DNA of 35,751 nucleotides from positions 1 to 35,751 of the forward strand of contig NZ_QHJF01000040.1 of the NCBI RefSeq assembly GCF_003259225.1, written 5' to 3'. The notes under the pieces are model-generated. The model was not told where the DNA came from and did no database searches. It saw only the letters and a program-made list of their open reading frames with translations. A program made the position numbers and the translations under genes. Within the stretch, counting starts at the first letter, position 1. Each line of letters opens with the position of its first letter. Of this stretch, positions 1-10,074 are shown piece after piece. Source of the stretch: Marinomonas arctica. GTDB lineage: Bacteria; Pseudomonadota; Gammaproteobacteria; Pseudomonadales; Marinomonadaceae.

Positions 1-12
1 GTCGGGGTGAGA

Positions 13-58
13 CAGGTTTCTTTCAACCTGACGGGTTTGCCAGCTTCGCTGGGCAAAC
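13..58. repeat. Two adjacent small inverted repeats (hairpins)
   Basis: CAGGTT at 13-18 pairs with AACCTG at 25-30 around a 6-base loop. GTTTGCC-AGC from 35 pairs with GCT-GGCAAAC ending at 58, with one bulged G. Neither is followed directly by a T tract, so they are not ordinary terminators on the plus strand. They lie just before a real terminator and may be the edge of an intergenic repeat or the 3' end of a transcript that starts outside the window. No function can be assigned. Confidence 0.4.
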
Positions 59-60
59 AA

Positions 61-94
61 AAAAAGCCCGCATCCAAAGGATTCGGGCTTTTTT
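61..94 (+). terminator. Rho-independent terminator of an off-window transcript
   Basis: AAAAAGCCCG at 61-70 pairs with CGGGCTTTTT ending at 93, and ATCC/GGAT extends the stem around an AAA loop. A T tract follows on the plus strand and an A tract precedes it, so it could work both ways. It most likely ends a plus-strand transcript that enters from the left. Confidence 0.7.
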
Positions 95-471
95 CAATTG
101 TCTACAAGGGAGGTTTTCACCCACGATCCTAGTAGCTCACAGTGAAAGTATAGTTTGATTTTTTCTTAATTTCTAGCCTATCTTTGACCTGCTAGAAATT
201 TTTGCTAATAAAAGTTTATTCACACATAATCCAATCATTGTTCGAACAACATGAATGAATGTAAAGTAACCGGATAATAAGCATCGATAAGGATATCAAG
301 TGCCTAATACCTCCATTCTAAAAACACTCTCTCGTCCGAGAATGGCTACATATCTAAGTATAACCAATCAAGATCAGACAAAAGCTCTAGAACTTTACAT
401 TTGGAACAGCCAAGTGTCTGCTGCATTACTTGTACCTATGCATATTTGCGAAAAGGCCAACCTGCAAAAAC
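95..471. other. Intergenic stretch with no recognisable gene
   Basis: About 380 bases between two terminators. Short overlapping reading frames exist on the plus strand from about 300, but none has a ribosome binding site, a recognisable protein sequence or a plausible composition. I see no tRNA fold and no convincing promoter. Confidence 0.5.
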
Positions 472-499
472 AAAAAAGCGAACCGAAGCTCGCTTTTTT
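472..499 (-). terminator. Rho-independent terminator of argH (bidirectional shape)
   Basis: AAAAAAGCGA at 472-481 pairs with TCGCTTTTTT at 490-499 around an 8-base loop. It lies 50 bases past the argH stop codon, and on the minus strand the stem is followed by a run of T. Confidence 0.75.
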
Positions 500-549
500 C
501 GTTCATATGTCTACATCATTTACGACTTAGGGCACTACCTGGGACGTAT

Positions 550-1950
550 TTATCGTGTCGCAAGATCTGCTTTAGCACGTTCAACCGCTTGCAATACTTG
601 CGCAGGGGCGGTTCCACCGATGTGATTACGAGCGGCAACAGAACCTTCAAGTGTCAATACATCAAACACATCGGCTTCGATCATGCTACCGAAAGATTGC
701 AGTTCTTCTAGGGTCATTTCAGACAAATCTTTACCCGTTTTTACGCCGTAACCGACGGCTTTACCGACCACTTCATGGGCATCGCGAAACGCCACGCCAT
801 GACGAACTAAATAATCCGCCAAATCGGTTGCTGTCGAAAATCCACGACGCGCCGCTTCGTACATGTGTTCTTTACGAGATTCAATGGCAGGGATCATATC
901 CGCAAAGGCACGTAAAGAACCTTTTAGCGTATCCACTGTGTCAAACAGCGGCTCTTTGTCTTCTTGATTGTCTTTGTTGTACGCTAAACATTGTGACTTC
1001 ATCAGGGTTAGCAATCCCATCAGATGACCGTATACGCGACCCGTTTTACCGCGCACTAACTCAGGCACATCAGGGTTTTTCTTCTGCGGCATGATAGAGG
1101 AACCCGTGCAAAAACGGTCTGGTAGATAAATGAAGTTAAACTGAGCCGATACCCACATCACCATTTCTTCTGCCCAGCGCGACATGTGCATCATGATAAT
1201 AGAAGCCGTGGCAGTGAATTCGATGGCAAAATCTCGATCACTTACCGAATCCAAGGAGTTGTAAGTAGGACGTTCAAAACCCAGCAACTCGGCCGTCATA
1301 TGGCGGTCAATGGGATAAGTCGTACCAGCCAGCGCGGCCGCCCCAAGTGGCAAAATATTAATACGCTTACGACAATCCACCAAACGCTCGTAATCACGCT
1401 GCATCATTTCGTACCAAGCCATTAAATGGTGACCAAACGTCACTGGCTGTGCCGTCTGTAAATGCGTGAAGCCAGGCATAATAGTGTGTGCTTCTTTTTC
1501 CGCTAGGCTCAAAATGCCTTGTTGTAAACGAGTAATTTCCTCAAGTAAGAAATCCACTTCGTCACGCATGTAAAGACGGATATCCGTCGCCACTTGGTCA
1601 TTACGAGAGCGTCCAGTGTGAAGTTTTTTGCCTGTAATACCAATTTTTTGTGTCAAACGCGCTTCAATATTCATGTGAACATCTTCAAGCTCAATTGACC
1701 ATTCAAACTCACCTCGGGCAATTTCACCCTCGATTTCAGTCAATCCCTGAATGATCTGATCTCGTTCTTCTGCGGTTAAAACGCCAACGCTCGCGAGCAT
1801 TTTGCCATGGGCAATCGACCCTTGAATATCCTGTTTCGCCATACGTTGATCAAACTCAACGGACGCGGTAAAACGTGCCACAAAAGCATCGACAGGTTCA
1901 GAAAAACGACCACCCCATTGCTGGTTCGTGGTTTTATTAGTATCAGTCAT
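550..1950 (-). CDS. argH: Argininosuccinate lyase
   Basis: ArgH splits argininosuccinate into arginine and fumarate, the last step of arginine synthesis, in the cytoplasm as a homotetramer. The start region reads WGGRF a few residues in, as is usual for the family. The fumarase/aspartase superfamily signature [12 protein letters not shown] is present in the central helical domain, followed by [12 protein letters not shown] and the C-terminal GTAPAQV block. I chose the ATG at 1950 (466 residues), which has GGGA nine bases upstream. A GTG five codons further up (1965) is possible but has no better binding site. The gene stands alone, divergent from hemC, with its own terminator. Family length is about 460 residues, so it is complete. 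Confidence 0.96.
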   Translation of the reverse strand: MTDTNKTTNQQWGGRFSEPVDAFVARFTASVEFDQRMAKQDIQGSIAHGKMLASVGVLTAEERDQIIQGLTEIEGEIARGEFEWSIELEDVHMNIEARLTQKIGITGKKLHTGRSRNDQVATDIRLYMRDEVDFLLEEITRLQQGILSLAEKEAHTIMPGFTHLQTAQPVTFGHHLMAWYEMMQRDYERLVDCRKRINILPLGAAALAGTTYPIDRHMTAELLGFERPTYNSLDSVSDRDFAIEFTATASIIMMHMSRWAEEMVMWVSAQFNFIYLPDRFCTGSSIMPQKKNPDVPELVRGKTGRVYGHLMGLLTLMKSQCLAYNKDNQEDKEPLFDTVDTLKGSLRAFADMIPAIESRKEHMYEAARRGFSTATDLADYLVRHGVAFRDAHEVVGKAVGYGVKTGKDLSEMTLEELQSFGSMIEADVFDVLTLEGSVAARNHIGGTAPAQVLQAVERAKADLATR

Positions 1951-2106
1951 TCGGTTGGTTCCCACACAAATTCAAACAGTTGCCAAGAGTACATTAAGCG
2001 CCTCGACTTATAAAGCATTGAAAGATGACGGAGTACGCCTTAGCGAGTATCATTAGCACAAACAATGTTAAGATATTTATCCATCGACACGTCATGAGGA
2101 GATGCA

Positions 2107-3030
2107 GTGAAAGATAAAATTGTGATCGCGACCAGAGAAAGCCAGCTAGCCCTTTGGCAAGCCAATAACGTCAAGGCACAACTAGAAAGCCTCTACCCAG
2201 AGATGACAGTTGAGTTGCTTGGTATGACGACGAAAGGCGATCAAATTTTAGACTCTCCCCTTTCCAAAATTGGCGGCAAAGGCCTCTTTGTCAAAGAGCT
2301 CGAAAGTGCTCTGATGGACGGCCGTGCCGACATTGCAGTGCACTCTATGAAAGACGTTCCCATGGCTTTTCCTGAAGGTCTTGGACTCGCGGTGATATGT
2401 GAACGCGAAGACCCAAGCGATGCCTTTGTGTCTAACAAAGTGACATCCCTTGATCAGCTACCCAGTGGTGCCATTGTCGGTACTTCTAGCCTACGTCGTG
2501 CTTGCCAATTAAAAATGAACCGTCCTGATTTGGTCATCAAAGACTTACGTGGCAACGTCAATACTCGCCTACGCAAAATGGATGACGGTGAATACGATGC
2601 CATTATTTTGGCCACAGCGGGATTGGTGCGCTTAGAAATGTTTGACCGAATTCGCCAAAAAATTCCTACAGAAGTCAGCTTACCAGCCGGTGGACAAGGT
2701 GCCATGGGCATAGAATGCCGTTCTGACGATGTGCAGACCATTCAATTACTTGCTCCTTTACAACATGAAGAAACGGCCATTCGTGTTACCGCTGAGCGCG
2801 CCGTAAACGAGCGTCTCAATGGCGGCTGCCAAGCCCCTATCGCTTGCTTTGCCATCTTAGAAGATGACACTCTTTGGCTAAGGGGATTAGTGGGTAGCCC
2901 TGATGGTAAAACCATGATTGAAGGCGAAATTCGTGGTCACAAAGACGATGCCAAGTCGCTTGGCGTTCAATTAGCCGACGACTTACTGGCACGTGGCGCT
3001 GACGTCATTCTTGACGCCTTATACAAATAG
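2107..3030 (+). CDS. hemC: Hydroxymethylbilane synthase (porphobilinogen deaminase)
   Basis: HemC joins four porphobilinogen molecules head to tail into hydroxymethylbilane, an early step of haem and sirohaem synthesis in the cytoplasm. The 307-residue protein has the catalytic HSMKD motif at 79-83 (Asp83). Cys241 in NGGCQ carries the dipyrromethane cofactor, and the arginine-rich GTSSLRR segment lies near 125-131. The start is GTG, four bases after a good AGGAGA site (2097-2102). It is the first gene of hemC-hemD-hemX-hemY; hemD follows 20 bases later. The arrangement divergent from argH is common in gammaproteobacteria. Confidence 0.97.
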   Translation: MKDKIVIATRESQLALWQANNVKAQLESLYPEMTVELLGMTTKGDQILDSPLSKIGGKGLFVKELESALMDGRADIAVHSMKDVPMAFPEGLGLAVICEREDPSDAFVSNKVTSLDQLPSGAIVGTSSLRRACQLKMNRPDLVIKDLRGNVNTRLRKMDDGEYDAIILATAGLVRLEMFDRIRQKIPTEVSLPAGGQGAMGIECRSDDVQTIQLLAPLQHEETAIRVTAERAVNERLNGGCQAPIACFAILEDDTLWLRGLVGSPDGKTMIEGEIRGHKDDAKSLGVQLADDLLARGADVILDALYK

Positions 3031-3050
3031 ATAAAATAGGCGAAACATTG

Positions 3051-3812
3051 GTGCAAGACTGTCATATTCTTATCACTCGACCAGAACCAGAAAACACGCT
3101 TAGCTGTGAGCGTATTGTTACCCATGGCTGGACGGCGGTTCCTTTACCTATGCTGGACATAGCGCCCATAGAAGACGCGCAACAACGAGCGGCCATACGG
3201 TCACAGATTTTTGATATTGATACGTTTCAATATGTCATCTTTGTCAGTAAAAATGCGGCACGACTGGCGGCGGATTGGCTGGATACCTGTTGGCCCATGT
3301 TACCTGTCGGCGTACATTGGATTGGCATCGGACAAGGCACAACGCAAGCGCTTCTGGAAGCCGGGATTCCAGCTATTTCAAATCCTGGGCATACAACAGA
3401 AGCCTTACTTGAATGGCTGAAACCGGCCAAAATGAAAGACCAAAAAATACTAATTATTCGAGGTCTCGGTGGTCGGCCAGAATTAGGCGATAAACTGGAA
3501 GAAAGAGGGGCAAAAGTCCATTATCTGTCACTCTATGAAAGAAAAAAGCCACACTACACGGCTCAAACTTTCTTCATGTTGCCCGATATACATTTAATAT
3601 GGGTAACCAGTGGAGAAGGCTTACATCACCTTTCAGAATACGCAACACAACATAAGCCTGAGTGGAAAACACTCCCTATATTAACACCGAGTAGTAGAGT
3701 CAATCAGCAAGCAAAAGAAATGGGCTGGATACATGCCTCATGCGCAGATGGCGCTGACGATAATAGCTTGATCAAAGCGACGGAATTTCACATAGGAAAA
3801 CAGCATGACTGA
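3051..3812 (+). CDS. hemD: Uroporphyrinogen-III synthase
   Basis: HemD cyclises hydroxymethylbilane to uroporphyrinogen III, inverting ring D. The protein (about 253 residues) begins with the family-typical HILITRPEPEN strand. It has two-lobed HemD features such as VIFVSKNAA near residue 60 and a C-terminal WVTSGEGL segment. Sequence conservation in this family is low, so the call rests on both these segments and the position after hemC. The start is ambiguous: TTG at 3048 or GTG at 3051 share the AGG at 3038-3040. I prefer GTG as the commoner start codon, and the difference is one residue. Its end overlaps the start of hemX by 8 bases. Confidence 0.92.
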   Translation: MQDCHILITRPEPENTLSCERIVTHGWTAVPLPMLDIAPIEDAQQRAAIRSQIFDIDTFQYVIFVSKNAARLAADWLDTCWPMLPVGVHWIGIGQGTTQALLEAGIPAISNPGHTTEALLEWLKPAKMKDQKILIIRGLGGRPELGDKLEERGAKVHYLSLYERKKPHYTAQTFFMLPDIHLIWVTSGEGLHHLSEYATQHKPEWKTLPILTPSSRVNQQAKEMGWIHASCADGADDNSLIKATEFHIGKQHD

Positions 3813-5058
3813 AAACAACAAGCAAGATCAACAGGTAGACGGCGCTATTGAAGCTATTCAGACAACGGCCGAGATAGAATCTGCGTCCAGTGACACGACA
3901 ACGGCCACTGAAACAAAGGCGCAATTTTTATCTTATAACGCAGTGTTTGCCTCCGTCTCACTCGGCATTTCGCTTATTGCTTTGGCGACAAGCGGATGGC
4001 TGTATTATCAAAGCACACAAAGCACGCTGCAAAATGAAATCGCTATGTTGGTGGCGTCTCAATCCAATCTAGAGAACACTGTCAGCACAAACACGGTTAA
4101 TAAAGCGCAACTTAATCAGCTTATTGAGCAGATTTCTCAGTCAGAACAAAGCATCCAAAAACAGACAGAACAATTTTCTGCAACGCAACGACAACAAGAT
4201 GACAAACTGACTTCGCTTGAGAGTAAGCTAAACCAAATTAATAACACCACCAAAGAAGATTGGAAATTAGCAGAAGCAGAATATCTGATTCGTCTTGCCA
4301 ATCAGCGCCTATTACTTGAGTCAGACAACAGTGGTGCCGTCACACTGCTTAGCAACGCGGACGACATTCTTAATGAATTAGAGGACCCTATTGTTTTTGC
4401 AACACGCAAAGCCCTTGCTAAAGACATTCAAGCCTTAAAGTCTCTCAGTCAATTTGACCTAGAAGGTGCTTATCTCAAACTGAATGCTTTGTACGATAAT
4501 GTGAAAACCTTGCCTCAGCGGGAGCCATCAAAAGAGTGGCAAGCCAATGCGGCAGAAAACATCGCTACAGATAATTCAGCTATCGACACAGCAACGGGAA
4601 AAATCGCCTCTGCATTGGGTAGCTTTTGGCAATCTATTCGCTCCTTAGTGGTGATTAACTACCATCACAAACCCATCAACGCGTTACTTCCTCCTGCACA
4701 ATACCAGCAACTTGTGACAGGCATTCAGCTGCAATTGGACATCGCTCAAGTCGCCCTCATAAAAGGTGAACCCGTTATTTACCAACAGGCATTATCTCGT
4801 GTTGCCAACGCCACCACAGAGCACTTTGAAACCCAATCTAACAATGTCGTTTCATTTCTGGCTAGCTTAACGGCACTACAAGAGTTAAATCCATCCCCTG
4901 ATCTTCCCTTACCGAGAGATTCATTAATGACCATGAAAGCATTAATGAAAGCGTGGAATCAACGCGGAAACGATGACTCTTCAGCTGAGAATACACCGTC
5001 TCAAGCAGAGGTAGAGACTCCCATCACAACGCCAATTGAATCAGGAGACAATTCATGA
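3805..5058 (+). CDS. hemX: HemX-like membrane protein of the haem operon
   Basis: A 417-residue member of the HemX family, once annotated as uroporphyrin-III C-methyltransferase but lacking any methyltransferase motif. The layout is: an acidic, Thr-rich cytoplasmic N terminus (1-44); a single membrane segment at about 45-67; a Gln-rich coiled coil at about 75-145; and the conserved LAEAEYLIRLANQRL block near 153-167. The C-terminal tail is again Thr/Glu-rich. The exact role is unknown; the gene nearly always sits between hemD and hemY, and a role in organising haem synthesis at the membrane is inference. The start overlaps hemD and the stop overlaps the hemY ATG, which points to translational coupling. 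Confidence 0.88.
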   Translation: MTENNKQDQQVDGAIEAIQTTAEIESASSDTTTATETKAQFLSYNAVFASVSLGISLIALATSGWLYYQSTQSTLQNEIAMLVASQSNLENTVSTNTVNKAQLNQLIEQISQSEQSIQKQTEQFSATQRQQDDKLTSLESKLNQINNTTKEDWKLAEAEYLIRLANQRLLLESDNSGAVTLLSNADDILNELEDPIVFATRKALAKDIQALKSLSQFDLEGAYLKLNALYDNVKTLPQREPSKEWQANAAENIATDNSAIDTATGKIASALGSFWQSIRSLVVINYHHKPINALLPPAQYQQLVTGIQLQLDIAQVALIKGEPVIYQQALSRVANATTEHFETQSNNVVSFLASLTALQELNPSPDLPLPRDSLMTMKALMKAWNQRGNDDSSAENTPSQAEVETPITTPIESGDNS

Positions 5059-6284
5059 GAACACTTCTCTTTCTACTGGTTATCATGATGGCGATAGGCG
5101 GTGTCTTAGGGCTGCTAATGCGTCAAGACAGTGGTTATGTCCTCATCGCTTATAATGGCATTACCATTGAAACCAGCCTATGGGTTTTGATTACCGCCAT
5201 GGTCATCACGCTATTTGTTATGAGCTGGATAAAGCGAATTTTATTTATTCTGCTAAGACCCAGTAACTCCTTAGCCAAAGTCACCGGCAATTTAGCGCAG
5301 AAAAGAGCGTCTCGAAATACGATTCGAGGCATGCTAGAACTGGTGGGAGGAAACTGGAATAAAGCCGAGAAATTGCTGACTAACAGCGCTGAAAAAGTAC
5401 CTTACCCATTAATAAATTATATCAGTGCCGCCTATGCGGCCAGTGAACAAGACGAACCTGAACGCTCAAAAGCCCTGCTTCGTTTAGCACACAAATCCAC
5501 ACCTGAAGCGGAGTTTGCAATTGGCTTTGCACAAAGCCAAATTCAAATCAAACAGGAACACTACGAAGGCGCACTTGCCTCACTTTTGCGTTTGCAAAAG
5601 CTAAAACCAAAGCACAAGCAAGTCTTAAAAATGCTCGTCACGGTATACACCCAACTCAAAGATTGGGATGCCCTACTGTCTCTTACTCCCACGCTCAAAA
5701 AAGACGGTATTTTTGATGGCGACAATATGCTTGAACTGGAACGAAATGCTTTTTTGGCTCTGCTTGATAAAATCAAATTCCGCAACAAGCTAGGACAAAA
5801 TAAAAAAGAATTAGTGGCTGAAGTGGAAAGTCTATGGAACAAACTAGACACCTTGTCGCAAGATGACAGAATGCGACAATTGTACGCTCAAACCTTGATT
5901 CACTTTGGTGATGACACAAAGGCCGAAAGCTTTATTCGCCATAGCTTAAATCATAAATGGTCCGAAGCGTTAATTTATGAATACGGCAATATCCAGCTAG
6001 ATAACATTAAAAAGCTGTTAAGCAACTGTGAAAATTGGTTGAAAAAAGAACCGGCCAGCGCAAACTTATACCTTGTCTGCGGCCGTCTAAGTCAATCTAT
6101 GATGTTATGGGGTAAAGCGAGAGATTACTACGAACAGGCGTTGTCATTGAATACACAAAGCGAAGCGCTGGCAGAATTAAGCCGCTTACTAAAAGCGATG
6201 GGAGATACTAAGGCAAGCCAAGAATTAATGATGATTAATTTACGTTATGCCAGTAATCTGCTAAAACCGCTGCCACTGCCTTAA
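5055..6284 (+). CDS. hemY: HemY protein: inner-membrane TPR protein
   Basis: A 409-residue HemY of the gammaproteobacterial type, not protoporphyrinogen oxidase. There are two N-terminal membrane helices (about 3-19 and 38-62) with a short GYVLIAYNG segment between them, followed by TPR-like helical repeats to the end (for example near 90-180 and 330-390). The family is linked with haem synthesis by gene context and is thought to be a scaffold; no catalytic residues are recognisable. The ATG overlaps the hemX stop (ATGA), so it is the last gene of the operon, and a strong terminator follows 26 bases later. Confidence 0.9.
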   Translation: MRTLLFLLVIMMAIGGVLGLLMRQDSGYVLIAYNGITIETSLWVLITAMVITLFVMSWIKRILFILLRPSNSLAKVTGNLAQKRASRNTIRGMLELVGGNWNKAEKLLTNSAEKVPYPLINYISAAYAASEQDEPERSKALLRLAHKSTPEAEFAIGFAQSQIQIKQEHYEGALASLLRLQKLKPKHKQVLKMLVTVYTQLKDWDALLSLTPTLKKDGIFDGDNMLELERNAFLALLDKIKFRNKLGQNKKELVAEVESLWNKLDTLSQDDRMRQLYAQTLIHFGDDTKAESFIRHSLNHKWSEALIYEYGNIQLDNIKKLLSNCENWLKKEPASANLYLVCGRLSQSMMLWGKARDYYEQALSLNTQSEALAELSRLLKAMGDTKASQELMMINLRYASNLLKPLPLP

Positions 6285-6310
6285 CATTAGTAAAATAAAA
6301 TACCTGCAAT

Positions 6311-6345
6311 AAAAAACGCGATTAAAACAGTAATCGCGTTTTTTT
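6311..6345 (+). terminator. Strong bidirectional terminator between hemY and the chemoreceptor gene
   Basis: A 14-bp perfect stem (6311-6324 with 6331-6344), with an A6 arm and a T7 arm, around a 6-base loop. It serves hemY on the plus strand and the converging chemoreceptor gene on the minus strand. Confidence 0.9.
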
Positions 6346-6362
6346 AGCACACTCCCATCATG

Positions 6363-7910
6363 TTATTTAAATCGAACAACCAATTCATGCATATTATCTG
6401 CTACACCTTGCAACACACGGATGCTCTCGCTGGATAGGTTAGATTTTTCAGAGCTCTCTATTGAGAGGTCGGAGATGCGTACCACTTGTTTATTAATATC
6501 TTCTGATACTTGCGCCTGCTCTTCAACCGCAGCCGACATTTGCATCGCCATATCACTAATATTAGACACTGCGCCAACGATGCTTTCAAATGACACTTCC
6601 ATTTCTGCAATCTTGTCTAAGCCTTCTACGGCGTCTTGCTTTCCTTGATTCGCTATCACCACTGAATTTTGAGTGCCGCTGCGTAAAGTCTCAATAATAT
6701 GATGAATATCTTTTGTCGACCCTTGCGTTCTTTGCGCCAACTGACGAACTTCATCCGCGACGACAGCAAAACCACGCCCATGCTCACCAGCCCGCGCTGC
6801 CTCTATCGCCGCATTTAACGCCAATAAGTTAGTTTGCTCGGCAATCTGATCAATCATTTGTGCCACTTGAGCAATTTTCTCGGAGTGATTCGCTAGCTCC
6901 TGTACTGTGCTGCTGATATCCGTAACAGTTTCACTTAATTGTCTAATTGAAAGGCGTGTTTCTTGTACAATTCTTTGACCAATCTTTGCCGACTCAAAAG
7001 AAGACTTTGCACTGTCTGCGGTCATTTGCACATGCTGGGCAACATCATTGATAGTATTAGTCATTTGCTGCATCGCTGCGGCAACATCTTGCGTTTCGTG
7101 CTGTTGGCTCTGCATGCCTTTGGTGGTTTCAACGGTCAGCGCCAAACCTATTTTGGATTGTTCCGACACTTTTAAGGACTCATCCTCGAAACGAGTACGA
7201 ATGGCATCCATCCTTGATAGCAAGCTCTTCACGCCAACATCCAATGTTGCTATATCCAGTGCACTATCTGAATACGTCACACCGGCTAAAGGATGCAAAA
7301 ACGACGTCGATAAACGTTTTCTTAAAACCGCCTGCAATCGAGTATGGTCAAGCCAAAATAGACCATTTGCAAGTAAACTCGCAACACCTACCACCATGGC
7401 ACCGTAGACAATATTTACGCTCGCGAGAGCCCCTGCGACCACAAGACTGATGACAGGTAAAGCAAACTTCCAAGACCCAAACACGCTTGGCATAACACGC
7501 TTACCAAGGGCAATACGTTTGTATACTTTTTCTGCTCTTGCTACATCTTCACGTTTAGGGACGGTTCTTACCGATTCATATCCCACCACTTTCCCTGAAT
7601 CAGTCACAGGTGTTACATAAGCATCAACCCAATAAAAGTCGCCATTTTTACAGCGATTTTTTACCAACCCCATCCAAGCCTTACCTTGTTTTAGCGTTTC
7701 CCACATGACTCGAAAAGCTTCCTCAGGCATATCGGGGTGACGGACAATATTATGAGGACTACCAATTAATTCGTTTTTTTCAAAGCCGCTGATTCTCACA
7801 AAATCATCATTACAGTGAATGATATTGCCCTGTAGATCGGTTGTAGAAACCAGCTTTTCTTCTCTGGAGAAAGTTTTTTCTTGATTGGTAACAGGAGTAT
7901 TTTTACGCAT
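6363..7910 (-). CDS. PAS-domain methyl-accepting chemotaxis protein (Aer-like)
   Basis: A chemoreceptor of about 515 residues with cytoplasmic sensing. The N-terminal PAS domain (about 20-115) contains the Aer-type [18 protein letters not shown] and [13 protein letters not shown] segments, which in Aer bind FAD and report redox state. A hydrophobic stretch at about 145-190 forms one or two membrane helices. A long coiled-coil signalling domain follows, with the conserved hairpin tip [21 protein letters not shown] and [12 protein letters not shown]. There is no periplasmic ligand-binding domain and no obvious CheR pentapeptide at the C terminus. The start is ATG at 7910 with AAGGA upstream; an in-frame TTG at 7931 is less likely. 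It probably guides energy or oxygen taxis, which is inferred from the family. It is a single gene converging on hemY. Confidence 0.9.
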   Translation of the reverse strand: MRKNTPVTNQEKTFSREEKLVSTTDLQGNIIHCNDDFVRISGFEKNELIGSPHNIVRHPDMPEEAFRVMWETLKQGKAWMGLVKNRCKNGDFYWVDAYVTPVTDSGKVVGYESVRTVPKREDVARAEKVYKRIALGKRVMPSVFGSWKFALPVISLVVAGALASVNIVYGAMVVGVASLLANGLFWLDHTRLQAVLRKRLSTSFLHPLAGVTYSDSALDIATLDVGVKSLLSRMDAIRTRFEDESLKVSEQSKIGLALTVETTKGMQSQQHETQDVAAAMQQMTNTINDVAQHVQMTADSAKSSFESAKIGQRIVQETRLSIRQLSETVTDISSTVQELANHSEKIAQVAQMIDQIAEQTNLLALNAAIEAARAGEHGRGFAVVADEVRQLAQRTQGSTKDIHHIIETLRSGTQNSVVIANQGKQDAVEGLDKIAEMEVSFESIVGAVSNISDMAMQMSAAVEEQAQVSEDINKQVVRISDLSIESSEKSNLSSESIRVLQGVADNMHELVVRFK

Positions 7911-8002
7911 TAAACCATTATCCTTAAGCAAACCCTCTGGGTATTTGTATTCTTCATTATCATTGAGAGTCTAAATAAGACTAGAAAATAGAATCTTCAA
8001 TT

Positions 8003-8914
8003 TTATTTTAGTAAGGTTTTATTTAACCAGCGAGTAAAGACTGGTAACAAATATGTAGGTATTTGTAAGGCGCCAGCGAGAGGTAAAAAAGCAGGTCCCA
8101 ATAACACACCCGCAATACTGTAAGTCAGTAACACGTTCCTGTTACCCGATGTAATCGCAGCAGTTAAAGCTATGGCTTTGCCTTTTTTTCTATACACAAA
8201 ATAAGATAGAACAAAAAACAACAAGCACAAGCTCGTCGCAATAACAAAATAATTCAATGCCATCATCGGGTCTTGGTCAAATAGGATACGAAAACTCCCT
8301 ACAAGCCCAAAAGGAAACGCAAAAACCAACAAAATAGTATAAGGAGAGATCGCCATTAAGAATCGGTTTAATCCATCTCTAGGAACAAACTGATGAACGA
8401 GAAATGAAAACAACATCGGGCCAAATATAAACACCACTAAGCGGACAAAATAGCTTGTCCAATCCAATGCAACACTTTGTGTTTGAAAAAACACTAAGGC
8501 GATAAAAATAGAGATGGGTAAAACCAGTGTCGTTGCAATGGTCATGGCCATCGCCTGCATACTGTCGAAGCCTAACGCTCTAACAATGGCAGGTGTAGCA
8601 AACAAAGACCCCGTCGCAGCAACGGCAACCACGGCCAATAAGAGATCCGCAGCAAATGACAGCCACCAGCCAATCACACTGACAACCCCCATACACACAG
8701 CTGAATGCAGCACAGCGTAAAGCCATATTTGACAACTGCTTAACCGTTTAATTAATTCATTCTGCTTCATCCCCAATAAGGTTAGAGACATCAGCGTAAA
8801 CAGCACGATAGGTAAGAAAGGGAAAAACGCTAACGACACAGTGGGAAGCAAGAAACCCAGTATAGCAAACACAAACATACAAGGCAGGGAGTGACGAACA
8901 AGGAACACTAACAT
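8003..8914 (-). CDS. Polytopic membrane protein, probable bile acid:sodium symporter (BASS)-like transporter
   Basis: A very hydrophobic protein of 303 residues with eight to ten predicted membrane helices. The order of helices and the C-terminal ITSGNRNVLLTYSI segment, followed by helices with LLGPAFLPLAGALQIPTY, resemble the SxNxxLA-type core of the bile acid/arsenite (BASS) superfamily. I place it there with moderate confidence. The substrate cannot be told from sequence. The ATG at 8914 has AAGGGG eight bases upstream. It lies 54 bases downstream of a small minus-strand gene and may be cotranscribed with it. Confidence 0.6.
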   Translation of the reverse strand: MLVFLVRHSLPCMFVFAILGFLLPTVSLAFFPFLPIVLFTLMSLTLLGMKQNELIKRLSSCQIWLYAVLHSAVCMGVVSVIGWWLSFAADLLLAVVAVAATGSLFATPAIVRALGFDSMQAMAMTIATTLVLPISIFIALVFFQTQSVALDWTSYFVRLVVFIFGPMLFSFLVHQFVPRDGLNRFLMAISPYTILLVFAFPFGLVGSFRILFDQDPMMALNYFVIATSLCLLFFVLSYFVYRKKGKAIALTAAITSGNRNVLLTYSIAGVLLGPAFLPLAGALQIPTYLLPVFTRWLNKTLLK

Positions 8915-8968
8915 GGGTTAAACCCCTTATTGGGCAGCCCAGAATAAAAACAACAAAAGTTTATCTCA

Positions 8969-9154
8969 TTATTTTTTTGAGCCACTGTAGATTTTATTAT
9001 TTTCAGGCAACTCAGCAAGCTCCAACACCCAATCAGCACGAGCTTCATCAAACGCTGCCCTAAGAGCCATTAACTCATCGCTGGAGGCAAGAGAAACCTC
9101 TTTTTCGTCACCACCACGACGAGGCGAAGGAAATGGTATCAGATTATTCTTCAT
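8969..9154 (-). CDS. Small hypothetical protein (61 residues)
   Basis: Not recognised. The protein is mixed and charged: an N-terminal segment IPFPSPRRGG, then a predicted amphipathic helix from about residue 25 to 48 rich in Ala, Glu, Leu and Asp, and a basic tail. There is no signal peptide or membrane segment. The ATG at 9154 is preceded by AGAGAG at a normal distance. The gene lies 54 bases upstream of the BASS-like gene on the same strand and is divergent from yaaA. The binding site and helical composition favour a real gene, but no function can be given. Confidence 0.5.
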   Translation of the reverse strand: MKNNLIPFPSPRRGGDEKEVSLASSDELMALRAAFDEARADWVLELAELPENNKIYSGSKK

Positions 9155-9245
9155 AAATTCTCTCTATTAGTGCATTGTCTGGATATTTATCGGCACTCTA
9201 TGGATAATCTTTAACAAACGCAATGATGAAGCAAATGGAATCCTT

Positions 9246-10028
9246 ATGAAGTTTTTAATATCACCCGCCAAAACACTGGATCTGACCTCAACCCCCAGTA
9301 TTGGTCTATTCAGCCAACCAGAGCTGCTAAACGAGTCTCAAACGCTCATAAATACCATCAAATCCTACTCACCTGCGGATATCGCCTCGCTGATGAAGCT
9401 GAGCGATAAACTTGCTACGTTAAATGTATCGCGCTATCAAGAGTGGCAACAAGAACACACGCAAGACAACAGCCGACCTGCCATTTATACCTTTATGGGC
9501 GATGTCTACACCGGACTCGACGCGTATTCTCTAAATGAGAACGACATGGCATACGCACAACACTCTCTGCGTATCTTAAGTGGTCTATATGGGCTATTAA
9601 AACCATTGGATCTCATGCAAGCTTATCGCTTGGAAATGGGCACCAGTCTAAAAAACCCCAGAGGTGAAAATCTTTATCAGTTTTGGGGGGACATCTTAGT
9701 GAATAAAATCAACGACACTCTTGTTGAAGACGAATTGTTGGTCAATCTGGCTTCAAATGAGTATTTCAAAGCGGTTAATAAGAGAAAGCTGATTTCTCCG
9801 CTTATTACGCCAAACTTTCTTGATGAAAAAAATGGCAAATTTAAGGTCATTAGCTTTTACGCCAAAAAGGCTCGCGGCTTGATGGCTCGCTATCTGATCG
9901 AAAACCGTTGTGAGACGTTGGATGAGCTCAAGGCATTTGACCTTGCGGGTTACCGTTACGACCCACAACAATCAACCAAAGACAGCCCTGTATTTATTCG
10001 CCCTGAAAGCGCGCAACCGAAAAAATAG
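9246..10028 (+). CDS. yaaA: Peroxide stress protein YaaA
   Basis: YaaA (DUF328/UPF0246) lowers free intracellular iron and protects DNA and proteins during hydrogen peroxide stress; the E. coli protein binds DNA. The 260-residue protein starts with the family signature MKFLISPAKTLD. It contains the conserved YTFMGDVYTGLDA (about 80-92), LSGLYGLLKPLDLMQAYRLEMG and FWGD segments, and a C-terminal FKVISFYAKKARGLMARY block. Length is normal for the family. The ribosome site is weak (GGA six bases before the ATG). It is a single gene ending at a hairpin that separates it from prmC. Confidence 0.95.
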   Translation: MKFLISPAKTLDLTSTPSIGLFSQPELLNESQTLINTIKSYSPADIASLMKLSDKLATLNVSRYQEWQQEHTQDNSRPAIYTFMGDVYTGLDAYSLNENDMAYAQHSLRILSGLYGLLKPLDLMQAYRLEMGTSLKNPRGENLYQFWGDILVNKINDTLVEDELLVNLASNEYFKAVNKRKLISPLITPNFLDEKNGKFKVISFYAKKARGLMARYLIENRCETLDELKAFDLAGYRYDPQQSTKDSPVFIRPESAQPKK

Positions 10029-10040
10029 CGACCGAACAAA

Positions 10041-10074
10041 CGAAGTGAGTGCAATACAGTAAGCACTCACTTCG
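10041..10074. terminator. Hairpin between convergent yaaA and prmC
   Basis: A 12-bp perfect stem (10041-10052 with 10063-10074) around a 10-base loop. It abuts the prmC stop codon. On the plus strand TTATTTAT follows, a weak T tract, so it probably ends yaaA transcription. On the minus strand the T tract is poor. Confidence 0.65.

Noticed and set aside
300..711. Three overlapping plus-strand reading frames near the argH end
   Set aside because: No ribosome sites, no family resemblance, they run through the argH terminator, and two of them continue antisense into argH.
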